The notes under the pieces: generated by a model
The model's database searches: none
The model's input: only the letters and a program-made list of their open reading frames with translations
What the model was told of the DNA's origin: nothing
Position numbers and translations under genes: made by a program
In this document: one piece after another, positions 20,786 through 29,745 of the stretch
Layout: each line of letters opens with the position of its first letter
Numbering within the stretch: the first letter of the stretch is position 1
Origin: Vairimorpha ceranae
Taxonomy: Eukaryota; Microsporidia; Nosematidae
DNA length: 64,000 bases
Assembly (NCBI RefSeq): GCF_000988165.1
Contig: NW_020169306.1
Span: forward strand, 26,075 to 90,074
Reading direction: 5' to 3'

Positions 20786-21553
20786 ATGTTCATGTATTTT
20801 TTTACTCTTATACTATTTTTGTACACTTATTACATCTTTGCTACGGAACAACAGCATTTATTAGATGTTGATTCTCAACCATTTTTAGTCGCAGAAAATT
20901 TAACATTCGAAGAAAGTACATTATGTCAGAGAAAACAACTAGATTCTAGTGAAATACAAAATTTAAAATTTTTAATAAAAGATTTATTTTCTAAGAATGA
21001 AGAAAAAATTAATAATTTATTAAATATCTGTAGTAGTAAATTTGATATTAATAAGTCTTTGGATCGTCAAAGTGAAAAATTGGAGTTACATCTAAAAAAT
21101 AAATTTGATATTTTGGAAGAAAAAAATTTGGAAAGACATTGTGAATTGAGAAACGAGCTATCAACAATCATTTCTAGTACTATTGAAACTGAAATAAAAA
21201 AGAATATATCGGCCGTTACAAATCTACAAACTGGTTTTTTTGATTTTTTCAACAAAAAACTATTACCTTCACTAGTTTCAGAAGCAATTGTTGTCACTTT
21301 ACATGATTTAAATGAAAATTTATTCTCTAGCATAAGAGAATTTTTGAATGATAGCGAAGGACGAATAGTTAAAGATTTAAAATCTTACATTAAATCTAAG
21401 GAAAATAAAAGCCTGACGAAAGAAATAATGGTAAGGATGATTTTAGAAAATTTAAAACATGATAAAAAAATGCATTTGCTTTTATATCTATTAAATAAGA
21501 AAGAGAAAACATCTGCTTCACCATGTAAAGAAGATGAATTATCTTTTAACTAA
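20786..21553 (+). CDS. Secreted coiled protein, putative paralogue of the previous gene
   Basis: 255 residues. A second in-frame ATG at 20792 is an equally possible start; the upstream motif is a weak TACTCC. Residues 1-19 (MFMYFFTLILFLYTYYIFA) form a strong signal peptide, probably cleaved near ATEQQ. The rest is helical and rich in Lys, Glu and Leu with few aromatic residues. There are no further membrane segments. The end (ENLKHDKKMHLLLYLLNKKE followed by KTSASPC) aligns by eye with the middle of the 19.4-20.2 kb product, but this protein lacks the Pro/Tyr-rich tail. Its function is unknown. Secretion into the host cell or incorporation in the spore coat are both possible. Confidence 0.75.
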   Translation: MFMYFFTLILFLYTYYIFATEQQHLLDVDSQPFLVAENLTFEESTLCQRKQLDSSEIQNLKFLIKDLFSKNEEKINNLLNICSSKFDINKSLDRQSEKLELHLKNKFDILEEKNLERHCELRNELSTIISSTIETEIKKNISAVTNLQTGFFDFFNKKLLPSLVSEAIVVTLHDLNENLFSSIREFLNDSEGRIVKDLKSYIKSKENKSLTKEIMVRMILENLKHDKKMHLLLYLLNKKEKTSASPCKEDELSFN

Positions 21554-21885
21554 TAATTAAAAATGTAAATAGTTTTTTATTTTTTGTATTTAATTAATTT
21601 AAAAAAAATCAATAAAAATTTATCAGCTGTTTTCTTCATACATCTACTTTAATAAGACAAATAATAAAAAAGTAAATAGTATTATATTTCTTGTATTTCA
21701 TCTACTTCAATGAAAACATATTGTTTTTAAAAAATTTTTAGTAATTTATTTTTGTATTTCGTTTACTTTAGAAAAAATTAATGAAGGTGTAAATAGTCTT
21801 TTATCTTCTGCATTACATCAATTTCAATGAAAACAAAATGTAATTTTTTATAAAATAACAAATTTATTTAATTAAAATCATTTAT
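21554..21885. repeat. Three imperfect ~110-bp tandem units between convergent genes
   Basis: GTAAATAG recurs at 21565, 21672 and 21789 (periods 107 and 117). Each is followed by a T-rich block, TTGTATTT or a similar word, a CATCTACTT/CATCAATTT block and AATGAAAACA in the last two units. It fills the whole spacer between two convergent genes, so it may carry their 3' ends. Confidence 0.6.
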
Positions 21886-23967
21886 TTATAAATGTCTCTC
21901 GTATAAATCCAATTTCTTATCAACCAAAGCACATAAATTATAATTTTCTTTCACTAATCCTAAAATTTCATCATCCTTGTCTTTATTTTCTTCTACGTTT
22001 CTGTAAAATTCATCAGATACTTTTTCAAACTCTTTTATGCACACAATAAGTTCATCATCATCATTATTTTGCACAATTTTCTTAGAATAGTCATCTAGTA
22101 AATTCTCGAAAAAATCTACATTTTCTTCTAACTCAGACAATCTAATTTCTTCTTTTTCAAGTAAATCATAGAGTACTTGGTAGTTATTTAAACTATCTAA
22201 CAGTTTTTCATCTTCTTCGTATATTTCTTTAGCTTTAGAATTAAAATCAGCAATGTTTTCTTCTAATTTACGTGTTTGTTCTTGTATTATTTCATAAATA
22301 GACATTTGTACAAATGAAGTATTCTTTTGTGTATTAGTTAACTTACTATTTTCTCCAAAGATAGATGTTTTATTAACAGAAACATCACTAACATTCGTTG
22401 ATTCTTTGTTTTCTTTAACAACCTCTGCTTGCTCTTCTTTTGATGGTAAATTAGAAACAACCGGTTCCTTGCTAGTTACACTTGTAATTTTCTCTCCTCC
22501 TACTTTTTGTACACCAGAGACAGGTTGAAAAATCGAAACAGGTTCCTGAGGTAATGTATTTACTGCTGATGCAGTGTTAAATGGGGCTGTGGTAGTAGTA
22601 TTTAGAAATGGATTGGTCGCATTTGATGATATAGAGGTTGGTGCTGTTTGATTTGTATTGGTAAAAGGATTATTTGAAGGCTGTACAGTATTTGTAAAAT
22701 TATTAACATTTTGATTTACTGTACTTGGTATACTAGATGTTTGGGCAGTTGTATTGGGCTGAGTAAGAGTAGAATTCTGTTGAGCGGAAAAAGGATTTGG
22801 CTGATTGAACATGTTAGTCGATGGCTTTGAAGAAGTACCAGTGAATAAATTTGATGTTTGTGATGTACCAAATGAATTAAATCCAACCCCGCTTGAACTT
22901 TGTGTCCCACTTGGCTGACCAAATTGCGATGATCCAGCTGTGGCGGTCTGTGATGATCCAGTTGTAGTAGATTGTGGAAATCCTCCAGTCGTAGATTGCG
23001 GAAATCCTCCAGTTGTTAATTGCGGAAATCCTGTTGTAGTAGATTGTGGAAATCCTCCCGTGATAGACTGTGACGATCCTGTTGCATTAGATTGTGGCCA
23101 TCCTGTTGCATTAGATTGTGGCCATCCTGTTGTAGTAGATTGCGGAAATCCTGTTGTAGTTGGTTGTGTTTGTGCTGAATTGAAGCTAAATGGATTTGTA
23201 GGCGCCGTATTCTGTAAGTTATTATTTTGCGTATTACCAAATATACTACTAGATGTTTGTAGCGGTACATTGGAAGAATTTTGCTGCGTGGAACCAAATA
23301 AGCTTGATGTTGTATTTGACTGTGAACTACCAAATGGATTAGAATTTGCAGTAAATTGTGAAGTTGGTCCACTTGACTGCAATTGTGTCGAATTTTGCTG
23401 TGTTTGTCCAAATAAAGACGGCGCATTGGTCTGCGTCGAACCAAAAATATTTGCTGATGTCGAAGATCCTGGTTGTGCAGAAGAAAAAAAAGAAGGTTGT
23501 GAAGTCGATGATTGCATATTTGTAAACGGATTTGCTTGATTTCCTTGCTGTACATTTGTAAAAGGGTTTACTTGATTTCCAAACTGGCTTGTCAAGGGTG
23601 TTGATTGACTTCCAGTTAACATACTACCAAATGAATTCTGTTGAGTTGTTGATTGCTTGCTAAGAAAAGGATTATTCTGCTGTAATTGTGAATTAGTCTG
23701 CTGCGTTGATGAAAAAGAAAATGGTTGAGAAGCTTGAGATTGTTGTTGTGATTGATTTCCAAACGACGAATTGCTTGTTAATTGTGTACCTCCAAATGGT
23801 AAATTATTTGTCGATTGCGTATTTAAAAAAGGGTTACTCTGTTGATTAACGAAGCCGAATTGTTGCTGTGGCTGATTTCCATTTTTCAAATTTCCAAATG
23901 GATTGGTATTTTGTTGTTGCTGCTTTTGGTCTTCATCCTTTTTTTGATTAAATAAGTTGAAGTTCAT
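21886..23967 (-). CDS. FG-repeat nucleoporin Nsp1/Nup62
   Basis: 693 residues. The ATG follows TTGCCCTTAAA. Residues 1-500 are almost pure Gln/Asn/Ser/Thr-rich disorder with many FG motifs in GNQ, NPFG, SSLFG and SIFGN contexts, typical of the permeability barrier of the nuclear pore. Residues 285-345 contain a tandem array of about eight-residue units (GFPQSTTT, GWPQSNAT and variants). Residues 555-693 are a coiled-coil domain (SIYEIIQEQTRKLEENIADF near its start) that fits the Nsp1/Nup62 C-terminal domain, which assembles with Nup54/Nup57 and Nup58/Nup49 in the central channel. Family lengths vary with the FG region. The two-part architecture makes the call firm. The plus-strand frame through the repeats is a shadow. 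Confidence 0.9.
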   Translation of the reverse strand: MNFNLFNQKKDEDQKQQQQNTNPFGNLKNGNQPQQQFGFVNQQSNPFLNTQSTNNLPFGGTQLTSNSSFGNQSQQQSQASQPFSFSSTQQTNSQLQQNNPFLSKQSTTQQNSFGSMLTGSQSTPLTSQFGNQVNPFTNVQQGNQANPFTNMQSSTSQPSFFSSAQPGSSTSANIFGSTQTNAPSLFGQTQQNSTQLQSSGPTSQFTANSNPFGSSQSNTTSSLFGSTQQNSSNVPLQTSSSIFGNTQNNNLQNTAPTNPFSFNSAQTQPTTTGFPQSTTTGWPQSNATGWPQSNATGSSQSITGGFPQSTTTGFPQLTTGGFPQSTTGGFPQSTTTGSSQTATAGSSQFGQPSGTQSSSGVGFNSFGTSQTSNLFTGTSSKPSTNMFNQPNPFSAQQNSTLTQPNTTAQTSSIPSTVNQNVNNFTNTVQPSNNPFTNTNQTAPTSISSNATNPFLNTTTTAPFNTASAVNTLPQEPVSIFQPVSGVQKVGGEKITSVTSKEPVVSNLPSKEEQAEVVKENKESTNVSDVSVNKTSIFGENSKLTNTQKNTSFVQMSIYEIIQEQTRKLEENIADFNSKAKEIYEEDEKLLDSLNNYQVLYDLLEKEEIRLSELEENVDFFENLLDDYSKKIVQNNDDDELIVCIKEFEKVSDEFYRNVEENKDKDDEILGLVKENYNLCALVDKKLDLYERHL

Positions 23968-25381
23968 TTTAAGGGCAAAAAAATATTATTTTTAGTAGTA
24001 AATTACGCTTTTTAAGCTTTTACTAAAGTAAATTTCACAAAACAACGATCATTTTGTATGTTTAAAAAGTTTAAAACGACGTATAGTGTAAGATGAATTA
24101 TTACAAGAAGTAGCATTTTTTTAAGACCAATTATAAACTTATAAAAAAAATAATACGTTGCGAAAAGTTAATTATTTTGCTTATTACAAAAACACTAACA
24201 CTTTTCGATGTTTATATATAGTTAAAAAGCATAATTTATAAAAGCATACTAGCACAGTAGCAAATATTTTTCTTAATGATATAAATTTTAAAACATTGTT
24301 GAGTTTCTAATTAGCAATATAATATGTCATTTAGCATAGGACGGCATTGTTTTTCAAACAAATTCTATAAAGTTTTTAATAAAAAAGTTGGTATCTTTTA
24401 TTTGACCTATTTTTCTCTTCACAGGCTTTATCTCTAAAAATGTCGCTTTTTCCAACTTTCATCCCTTTTCTCCCTCCATTTTTTTATTTTGTAATTTTTA
24501 AATAAATTACGGCGGAAAAATATATTAAAAAACAAATAAAAATCCTATTCGCCCCATAAATATCATTTACAACCATTTTTATTTAATTTATTTTAGGTTT
24601 ATTTAAATTGTAATTAAATCGTTGTGATATTCTAATACACAAAACCAAAAGTTTTTATATATTTTACTGTTTAAAATATTTTTAAAAAAGTTAGATAAAT
24701 TTGTAAAATTATAAATTGTTAAGGCATTACTTTAGATAAAATTTTAATTGAAATATTTGACACTTTAAAAAGACCTGGGATTTTTTTACAGAACTCAAAA
24801 AAAGTTTAATTTGAATTGTTGAGTTTTTTATAAAAATAATAGGAACAGTTATGACAAAATAGTACTATAAAAAAGATTGTAAGTGTTTTTTACAGCATTA
24901 TTTTATGAAAACAAAAATTTATTAGAATTTTGTTTGCTTGCAAGAATTTTTGTAATTTTTTTGAACTGATATTCTTTAGAACTTAGTAATTTTTAATAAA
25001 CGCTTTTTAAATTATGATAAATAATTGTTAATTTTTAATAAATTTTCTAAAATTTATAACAGGACGCACATAAATTAAGCTGATATATTAATTTAAAATT
25101 TTATAAATTTTTAAATTAAATCTCAAGATAGTTTTGCTGACAAAAACATGCATATAAATTTAATTTTTTTGCGTCAGTTTTACACACCATTACAGTATAT
25201 TTTTAATGCTAAATCTTGGAAATAAGAATGTTCTTATTTTTAATTGAATTATGATTTAATACATCCAACCAATTAAAAAATTTAATTTCTAGTATTTAAC
25301 GTATAGAATTCTCTTTTTTTAATTAAGTTCTCAGTATTTTATTAATTATTTAAAAAGGAATAAGTTACCCCTCTTTAAAGG
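23968..25381. other. Intergenic, 1.4 kb, with one odd G/C-skewed patch
   Basis: Mostly featureless. Near 24385-24485 the sequence is less AT-rich. On the minus strand it contains two GGG runs just before an ATG and a 28-codon frame (starting MKVGKSDIF). No family fits, and it may instead be an uncharacterised small RNA or chance. Confidence 0.35.
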
Positions 25382-27619
25382 ATGATTATGTATTACATAT
25401 CAGTATTACTTATTTTTACAGTCTTATTCCACACAGAATATTTATGCGATTACTCTGTGTATTACAAACATCCATATTTAACATCCATGCTTATTTTACC
25501 GATTATTCCATGGAATTATATTTTAGCGTACAGCTCAAAATTATATTTAAAAAATATGGTTTTACAAATGAGGACGTATTTTGTAAACAAGATTATGCTG
25601 GTTTTCACGCTTTTTATGTTGACTTTATTAATATTAGATAAGCCAATTGTTAGTAGATATATTTGGAATGAGAATTTAGAGATTATTATTCCTAAAGGGA
25701 ATAATATTTCTGTTTATTATATTTTTAATACAGATACAATGAATGATGGATCTGTTGAAAATTTTCTAGAGAAAGCAAAGATGTTTAAAGGAGATGTTTT
25801 TAGGTACAGCTTTGGAGCTGGTAATTATGAAAATTTTGAAAATTTTAATAAGGAATTTAAATCTATTAAATTTTCAAAACTCAATCATATTAAGTGTTTT
25901 GTACTTTTTATTCCATTTTTAAAGATTCAATATTTTGATGATTTAATTTATGCTGATTACACAACTACTAAAAATAAAAAAGATAAGATTACTGTTGCAG
26001 ACACGGGGGAAGTTGCAGAAAAAATTACAGATAAAGGAGATAAGGTTATTTATGCAGACACGGCGGAAGTTAAAGGGGAAATATATATACCAGTGCCACC
26101 ACCCTTTAAATCTGAATCTTTAGGGTTTTTCTTGCCAACATATGGTACGGAAAGAGATAAGAAAGAAGAAGTCGGGAAGGGTTTACAACAAAAAAATAAA
26201 AAAAGTGAATTTACAAAAAACGGACAAAATTTGAGTTTTGCGGAAGATTTGAAAAAATCTCTTGAAAACATGCCAAAAAAAAACTGTATCGAGGATCGTA
26301 CAAAAAATCTTAATTTACAAAAAAAAGAACAATCTTCTAATGATTTTCAAAATGAGTTATCAAAATTTGTATTGAAACGAAGAATTTTACTTGGATATAA
26401 TGATTCGAGTTCTTCAAAAGAGAATAATGAGGAAGTAGAAGAGAGCGAAAGTGATTCTTTTTTTATTTTTCAACCATCGAAATTGTCTGCAAACGTAAAA
26501 ATTATTTGCGATGAAAAGGATAAAATTTGTGAAAATAACCCGGTAAGTAACTTACAACTAGGTTGTAGTAAAAATAATGACATTAAATCTTTGATAAATC
26601 ATAAAAACGATACTACTATTCATTCAAGTTCTGATTCTAGCGATAAGTTAGATACAGTTACTAGAACTAAAAAAAAATGGAATGTAAAGTTAAAAAAAGT
26701 TGATAATAAATATTTATTAAATAATACTAAAGAAAATAATGTTCAAGACACAAATGAAAATATCAATCATTTGCAAGTAACACAGGTTAAAAGTACATCA
26801 ACCTCGGATTTAAATAATAACTTACCACAAAAGGTAGAGTCAAATTTAGATTTAAACTTTTCATCAATTGGAGTAAAAAGTGGTAGTTCTGATTCGACAG
26901 AATTCTTATCTGCTGAATCCTCTGATACCTTTTACTCCGCGACTTGCTATAAAGATGATGAAGAACGGGCAGAAACTATAATTAATAACACTTTAGATGA
27001 TCTTAATAGTACACTAATTACTACGTTTGAATCCAATATTAATGAGGAAAGTGGGCTATTAGCTATGTCTGAATCTAATGCTTATACTGTTGATGAAGTC
27101 GACAATGAACTTTTATATTTGCCCAAATCTAGTATTAATGAGGACAATGGATCATTACACGAAACAGAATCTAATATTCATGAGAATAGTGAACTAGTTT
27201 ATACATTAGAATCTGATATTAATGAAAATGATAGTGGGTTGTTATCTACATCTAAAGATACGGCAAATACAACTTTAAATAAGAATAAGGAAATGGACGA
27301 TAATTTATCATCTACATCAGGATCTAATAAAAATACGCCAAATGAAATGTTACCAAACATGAATACGACAGACGAAATGTCATTAAATAAAGTTGAAAAA
27401 AATAAGCCTGCTTATACTTTTCAAGACATGATAAAAAAGGGTTCTGAAAAGCTTACTAATAGTTTTGCTACAAGTATAGATCCTAGGGACAAATTTTTAC
27501 AAAAAAAATGTACCAATGATTCAAACATTTTCACTAGATCAGCAATGGTTGATGATTTTGTTCATCAAAGAGATGTAGAAATTAATACTGAAAGTGATAA
27601 TGATGGCTGGGATGATTAA
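25382..27619 (+). CDS. Large Ser/Asn/Glu-rich membrane protein
   Basis: 745 residues. TTACCCCTCTTTAAAGG precedes the ATG; a second ATG lies two codons on. Three hydrophobic segments occur at about residues 4-20, 33-50 and 70-88. After them comes a short folded-looking region (90-185, with IIPKGNNISVYYIF and FKGDVFRYSFGAGNYENF). From 190 on the protein is disordered, with a Pro patch (PVPPPFK) and, at about 545-640, a loose repeat containing SNINEESGLL, SSINEDNGSL, SNIHENSEL and SDINENDSGLL. The folded part vaguely recalls a family-31 galactosyltransferase around the word KGDVF, but no DxD or other catalytic motif is visible, so I do not call it. Membrane location is well supported; function is unknown. 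Confidence 0.75.
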   Translation: MIMYYISVLLIFTVLFHTEYLCDYSVYYKHPYLTSMLILPIIPWNYILAYSSKLYLKNMVLQMRTYFVNKIMLVFTLFMLTLLILDKPIVSRYIWNENLEIIIPKGNNISVYYIFNTDTMNDGSVENFLEKAKMFKGDVFRYSFGAGNYENFENFNKEFKSIKFSKLNHIKCFVLFIPFLKIQYFDDLIYADYTTTKNKKDKITVADTGEVAEKITDKGDKVIYADTAEVKGEIYIPVPPPFKSESLGFFLPTYGTERDKKEEVGKGLQQKNKKSEFTKNGQNLSFAEDLKKSLENMPKKNCIEDRTKNLNLQKKEQSSNDFQNELSKFVLKRRILLGYNDSSSSKENNEEVEESESDSFFIFQPSKLSANVKIICDEKDKICENNPVSNLQLGCSKNNDIKSLINHKNDTTIHSSSDSSDKLDTVTRTKKKWNVKLKKVDNKYLLNNTKENNVQDTNENINHLQVTQVKSTSTSDLNNNLPQKVESNLDLNFSSIGVKSGSSDSTEFLSAESSDTFYSATCYKDDEERAETIINNTLDDLNSTLITTFESNINEESGLLAMSESNAYTVDEVDNELLYLPKSSINEDNGSLHETESNIHENSELVYTLESDINENDSGLLSTSKDTANTTLNKNKEMDDNLSSTSGSNKNTPNEMLPNMNTTDEMSLNKVEKNKPAYTFQDMIKKGSEKLTNSFATSIDPRDKFLQKKCTNDSNIFTRSAMVDDFVHQRDVEINTESDNDGWDD

Positions 27620-27946
27620 TTAATAAACTTTATGTTAAAGTAACATTTCTTTAAAAAAGTAACTTTCTCATAGCTTTTTATTTTATTCGTCACTTTAATA
27701 TAATTCTGTAAAAATATGTGAAAATTTTTAAGATAAAAAAGTAATTTATAACTAGTATTAAACATTTTTTAATCTAACAATTATTTAATTAAATTTGACA
27801 TTTTATTTATGTTTACAAACAAATTAAAAAAATATTGGTATAAAAATAACTTTCAGCATAAATTTTAAATAAACAGAAAATATTTCGTAAAAATCTTGTA
27901 CAAACCATCTACTTTATTTTGCTTATCATAATAAGTTTTTTTCTAT
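27620..27946. other. Short intergenic region
   Basis: AT-rich spacer between convergent genes. Nothing recognised. Confidence 0.5.
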
Positions 27947-28117
27947 TTATAAACATTTAACTTCTTCTAATATCTGATCAACAACACGAATAAGTTCTAC
28001 TGGATCCATCCCCATTTCTATTAGCTCATACATACAATTAATAATTTCGTCATTCACAAAATCAATGTCTAGCTCTTTGCAAAATTCCTTAATAAGATCC
28101 AAATTTTTGTTTATCAT
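27947..28117 (-). CDS. MOZART1-like gamma-tubulin complex subunit
   Basis: Only 56 residues, so easily missed. The start is preceded by TTATCCTTAAA, a normal CCC-type context. The sequence from LDLIKEFCKELDID through DEIINCMYELIEMGMDPVEL to IRVVDQIL aligns without gaps over the three helices of MOZART1: a helix with an L..I/L....L pattern, then E/D-x-(L/I)-x-x-(C/I)-x-x-L-x-E/L-x-G-(I/M)-(N/D)-P-(E/V)-(A/E)-L, then (V/I)-(I/V)-x-x-(I/L). The Gly-hydrophobic-Asx-Pro turn is diagnostic. MZT1 binds the N-termini of gamma-tubulin complex proteins and is needed to recruit or activate them at the spindle pole. The human protein is 82 residues and this is the bare core. The gene is divergent from the PQ-loop gene with only 39 bases between start codons. 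Confidence 0.75.
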   Translation of the reverse strand: MINKNLDLIKEFCKELDIDFVNDEIINCMYELIEMGMDPVELIRVVDQILEEVKCL

Positions 28118-28156
28118 TTTAAGGATAAAAATAATTTTATTTACCCCCCCTTTTGC
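28118..28156. promoter_or_regulatory. 39-base bidirectional promoter with back-to-back CCC motifs
   Basis: Read leftward it gives TATCCTTAAA before the MZT1 ATG. Read rightward it gives TTTACCCCCC before the PQ-loop gene ATG. Two protein genes therefore share a spacer too short for separate promoters. Confidence 0.6.
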
Positions 28157-28777
28157 ATGAAAGATCTAGAAATATTTTTCTCTGTACTTTTTATTATTTC
28201 TCCAATAATAGGCTATATTCCTCAACTGTACACTAGACAGATAGTATTTCCAGAATTTCTGTCTGCTTTAACAATATTGGCTAACATTCTTAAAATAATA
28301 CATTTTACAGGAAAATCAAATGCTTTTACAGTCATTCCTCTACAAGGAATGTTTACTATTTTACTGCATTCATGTTTACTCCTATTTAATAAGTCTATTT
28401 ACTCGGTGACAGAAGAAAAAATTATGAAAAAACTTAAGATATCTTCTAAACAGATATATGTTTCTTATATCATATTGATTTGTATGTGTATACAAATATG
28501 TGGGTTATTTACAAGATCTTTTGAATTTTGTGGAATACTTTCCCTTATCTTTGAGGTGAGTGTTAACTCTGTACAGTTACTTATAGAGAAACAGAAAAAA
28601 GAAGTTATTGTGGTAGATGTAAATAAAAAAGTTAGATCACAGAAAGAATTATACCTTGTATGGATTATAGGAGATATTTGTCGAATATTTTTTATGGTTT
28701 GTGCTGATACACCACATGTTTATACAATCGCTTCACTAATTCAATTAGGCATTGATGGTTATTTACTTTATAATTAA
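28157..28777 (+). CDS. PQ-loop repeat membrane protein (SLC66A2/Any1-like)
   Basis: 206 residues and mostly hydrophobic. TTTACCCCCCTTTTGC precedes the ATG. The first PQ-loop is plain: IIGYIPQLYTRQI at residues 17-29, followed by a helix (LTILANILKIIHFTG). The second half repeats the fold around EVSVNSVQLL and WIIGDICRIFFMVC, with a final helix (IASLIQLGIDGYLLY). This two-repeat, about seven-helix layout and the Gly-Asp-x-x-(K/R) motif in helix 6 match the PQLC1/SLC66A2 and yeast Any1 group, endomembrane proteins linked to phospholipid asymmetry and trafficking. The second PQ dipeptide is replaced (VQ), so transport substrate cannot be inferred. A cystinosin-type transporter is a less likely alternative. 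Confidence 0.75.
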   Translation: MKDLEIFFSVLFIISPIIGYIPQLYTRQIVFPEFLSALTILANILKIIHFTGKSNAFTVIPLQGMFTILLHSCLLLFNKSIYSVTEEKIMKKLKISSKQIYVSYIILICMCIQICGLFTRSFEFCGILSLIFEVSVNSVQLLIEKQKKEVIVVDVNKKVRSQKELYLVWIIGDICRIFFMVCADTPHVYTIASLIQLGIDGYLLYN

Positions 28778-28815
28778 TTAAAAATAAAGTATTAAAAATA
28801 TTATACAAATATTTA

Positions 28816-29745
28816 TTACATAAAATAACACTGTCTCGGATATTTATTATCTTCTAATAAATATCCTTTTTCTTTTATATAATTTTCTCCATACACATGT
28901 CCACTGTCATAAGCAAAGGCTCTATTCTCTTCTGTAATAAGATCTTGACTTCCTTTACATAAAATTACACTATGTTCTCTTCTGTTAAAAGGAACTTCTC
29001 TTCTTAATCCTATAAACATACATGCAGGACACTCTTCATTAATAAATTTATAACACATTTTTGTTTTATATGAAATAATACCATATTCTATTCTTTTTTG
29101 AATTCTAGTATTAAAAACACCAAATGCTTCGTACAATTCAGCAAGCGGAGTCTCATCATCGACCAATTTATCTTTAATGCATAACAAATTTATATAATAC
29201 TTTTTAGGAATATCATTTTTCTTAAGAAATGTAATGCATTCAGAATATTTCTTTAATAAACACATATTAAGAAAATGTCTTATTTTTACTTTTTCTTCAA
29301 TGTTGTATGTTTTAAAAATAGTTTTATGTTCTTTTAAATATTTCAATAAATCCTCATATTTATTATTTCTATATTGATTTATTAATTCATCGGTTTCTTT
29401 AAAAAATAATATATCGCTTTTTTGATTAAAAAAATCACTAAGCATTACTGAGGCCTTATAACATCTATTTATATTAAAATATTCAACAATTGCAAAAATC
29501 AGTGAATTGTATTTTTTTCTTTCAGAAATTTCTTTATTAATGTTTTGTATTTCATTTATATTTTTGTTAACAAGATCTTTTAACCTGTCAAGTTTATCAT
29601 TGAAATCTAAAATCTTGTTTTGTTTATGCAATAAAAATAGTTTATCAATAACACGTCTTGTATTTTTTATTATATTGTTTTTTTTTATTTTAAGAATAAC
29701 ACACATATCCATAAGGGAAAGAAAATCTAAATATTTATAATTCAT
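28816..29745 (-). CDS. Gid9/Fyv10/MAEA-like GID/CTLH ubiquitin ligase subunit
   Basis: 309 residues. The helical N-terminal half contains a CTLH/CRA-like array (about residues 95-220; ETDELINQYRNNKYEDLLKY then LKEHKTIF). The C-terminal part has ECPACMFIGLRREVPFN near 237 and RREHSVILCKGSQDL near 252. It ends with GHVYGENYI and PRQCYFM, matching the tail pattern of Gid9/MAEA (CP.C...LPF..R..S.L.C...., G.VYG...L, C.....Y.M), a degenerate RING that pairs with Gid2/RMND5. The GID complex ubiquitinates gluconeogenic enzymes in yeast. The N-terminal LisH region is shortened (family about 400-500 residues). The start overlaps the end of the upstream gene by 11 bases and has no CCC motif of its own, so it is probably expressed from an overlapping or shared transcript. 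Confidence 0.7.
   Translation of the reverse strand: MNYKYLDFLSLMDMCVILKIKKNNIIKNTRRVIDKLFLLHKQNKILDFNDKLDRLKDLVNKNINEIQNINKEISERKKYNSLIFAIVEYFNINRCYKASVMLSDFFNQKSDILFFKETDELINQYRNNKYEDLLKYLKEHKTIFKTYNIEEKVKIRHFLNMCLLKKYSECITFLKKNDIPKKYYINLLCIKDKLVDDETPLAELYEAFGVFNTRIQKRIEYGIISYKTKMCYKFINEECPACMFIGLRREVPFNRREHSVILCKGSQDLITEENRAFAYDSGHVYGENYIKEKGYLLEDNKYPRQCYFM

Noticed and set aside
22940..23539. Plus-strand frame with Cys-Gly-Asn-Pro repeats
   Set aside because: It is the reverse-strand shadow of the Gln/Ser/Thr repeat in the FG nucleoporin.
24385..24485. 28-codon minus-strand frame after two GGG runs
   Set aside because: Too short to support, and the protein matches nothing I know.
25382..26000. 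Family-31 galactosyltransferase
   Set aside because: A single KGDVF-like phrase is similar, but no DxD motif or other conserved blocks are visible.
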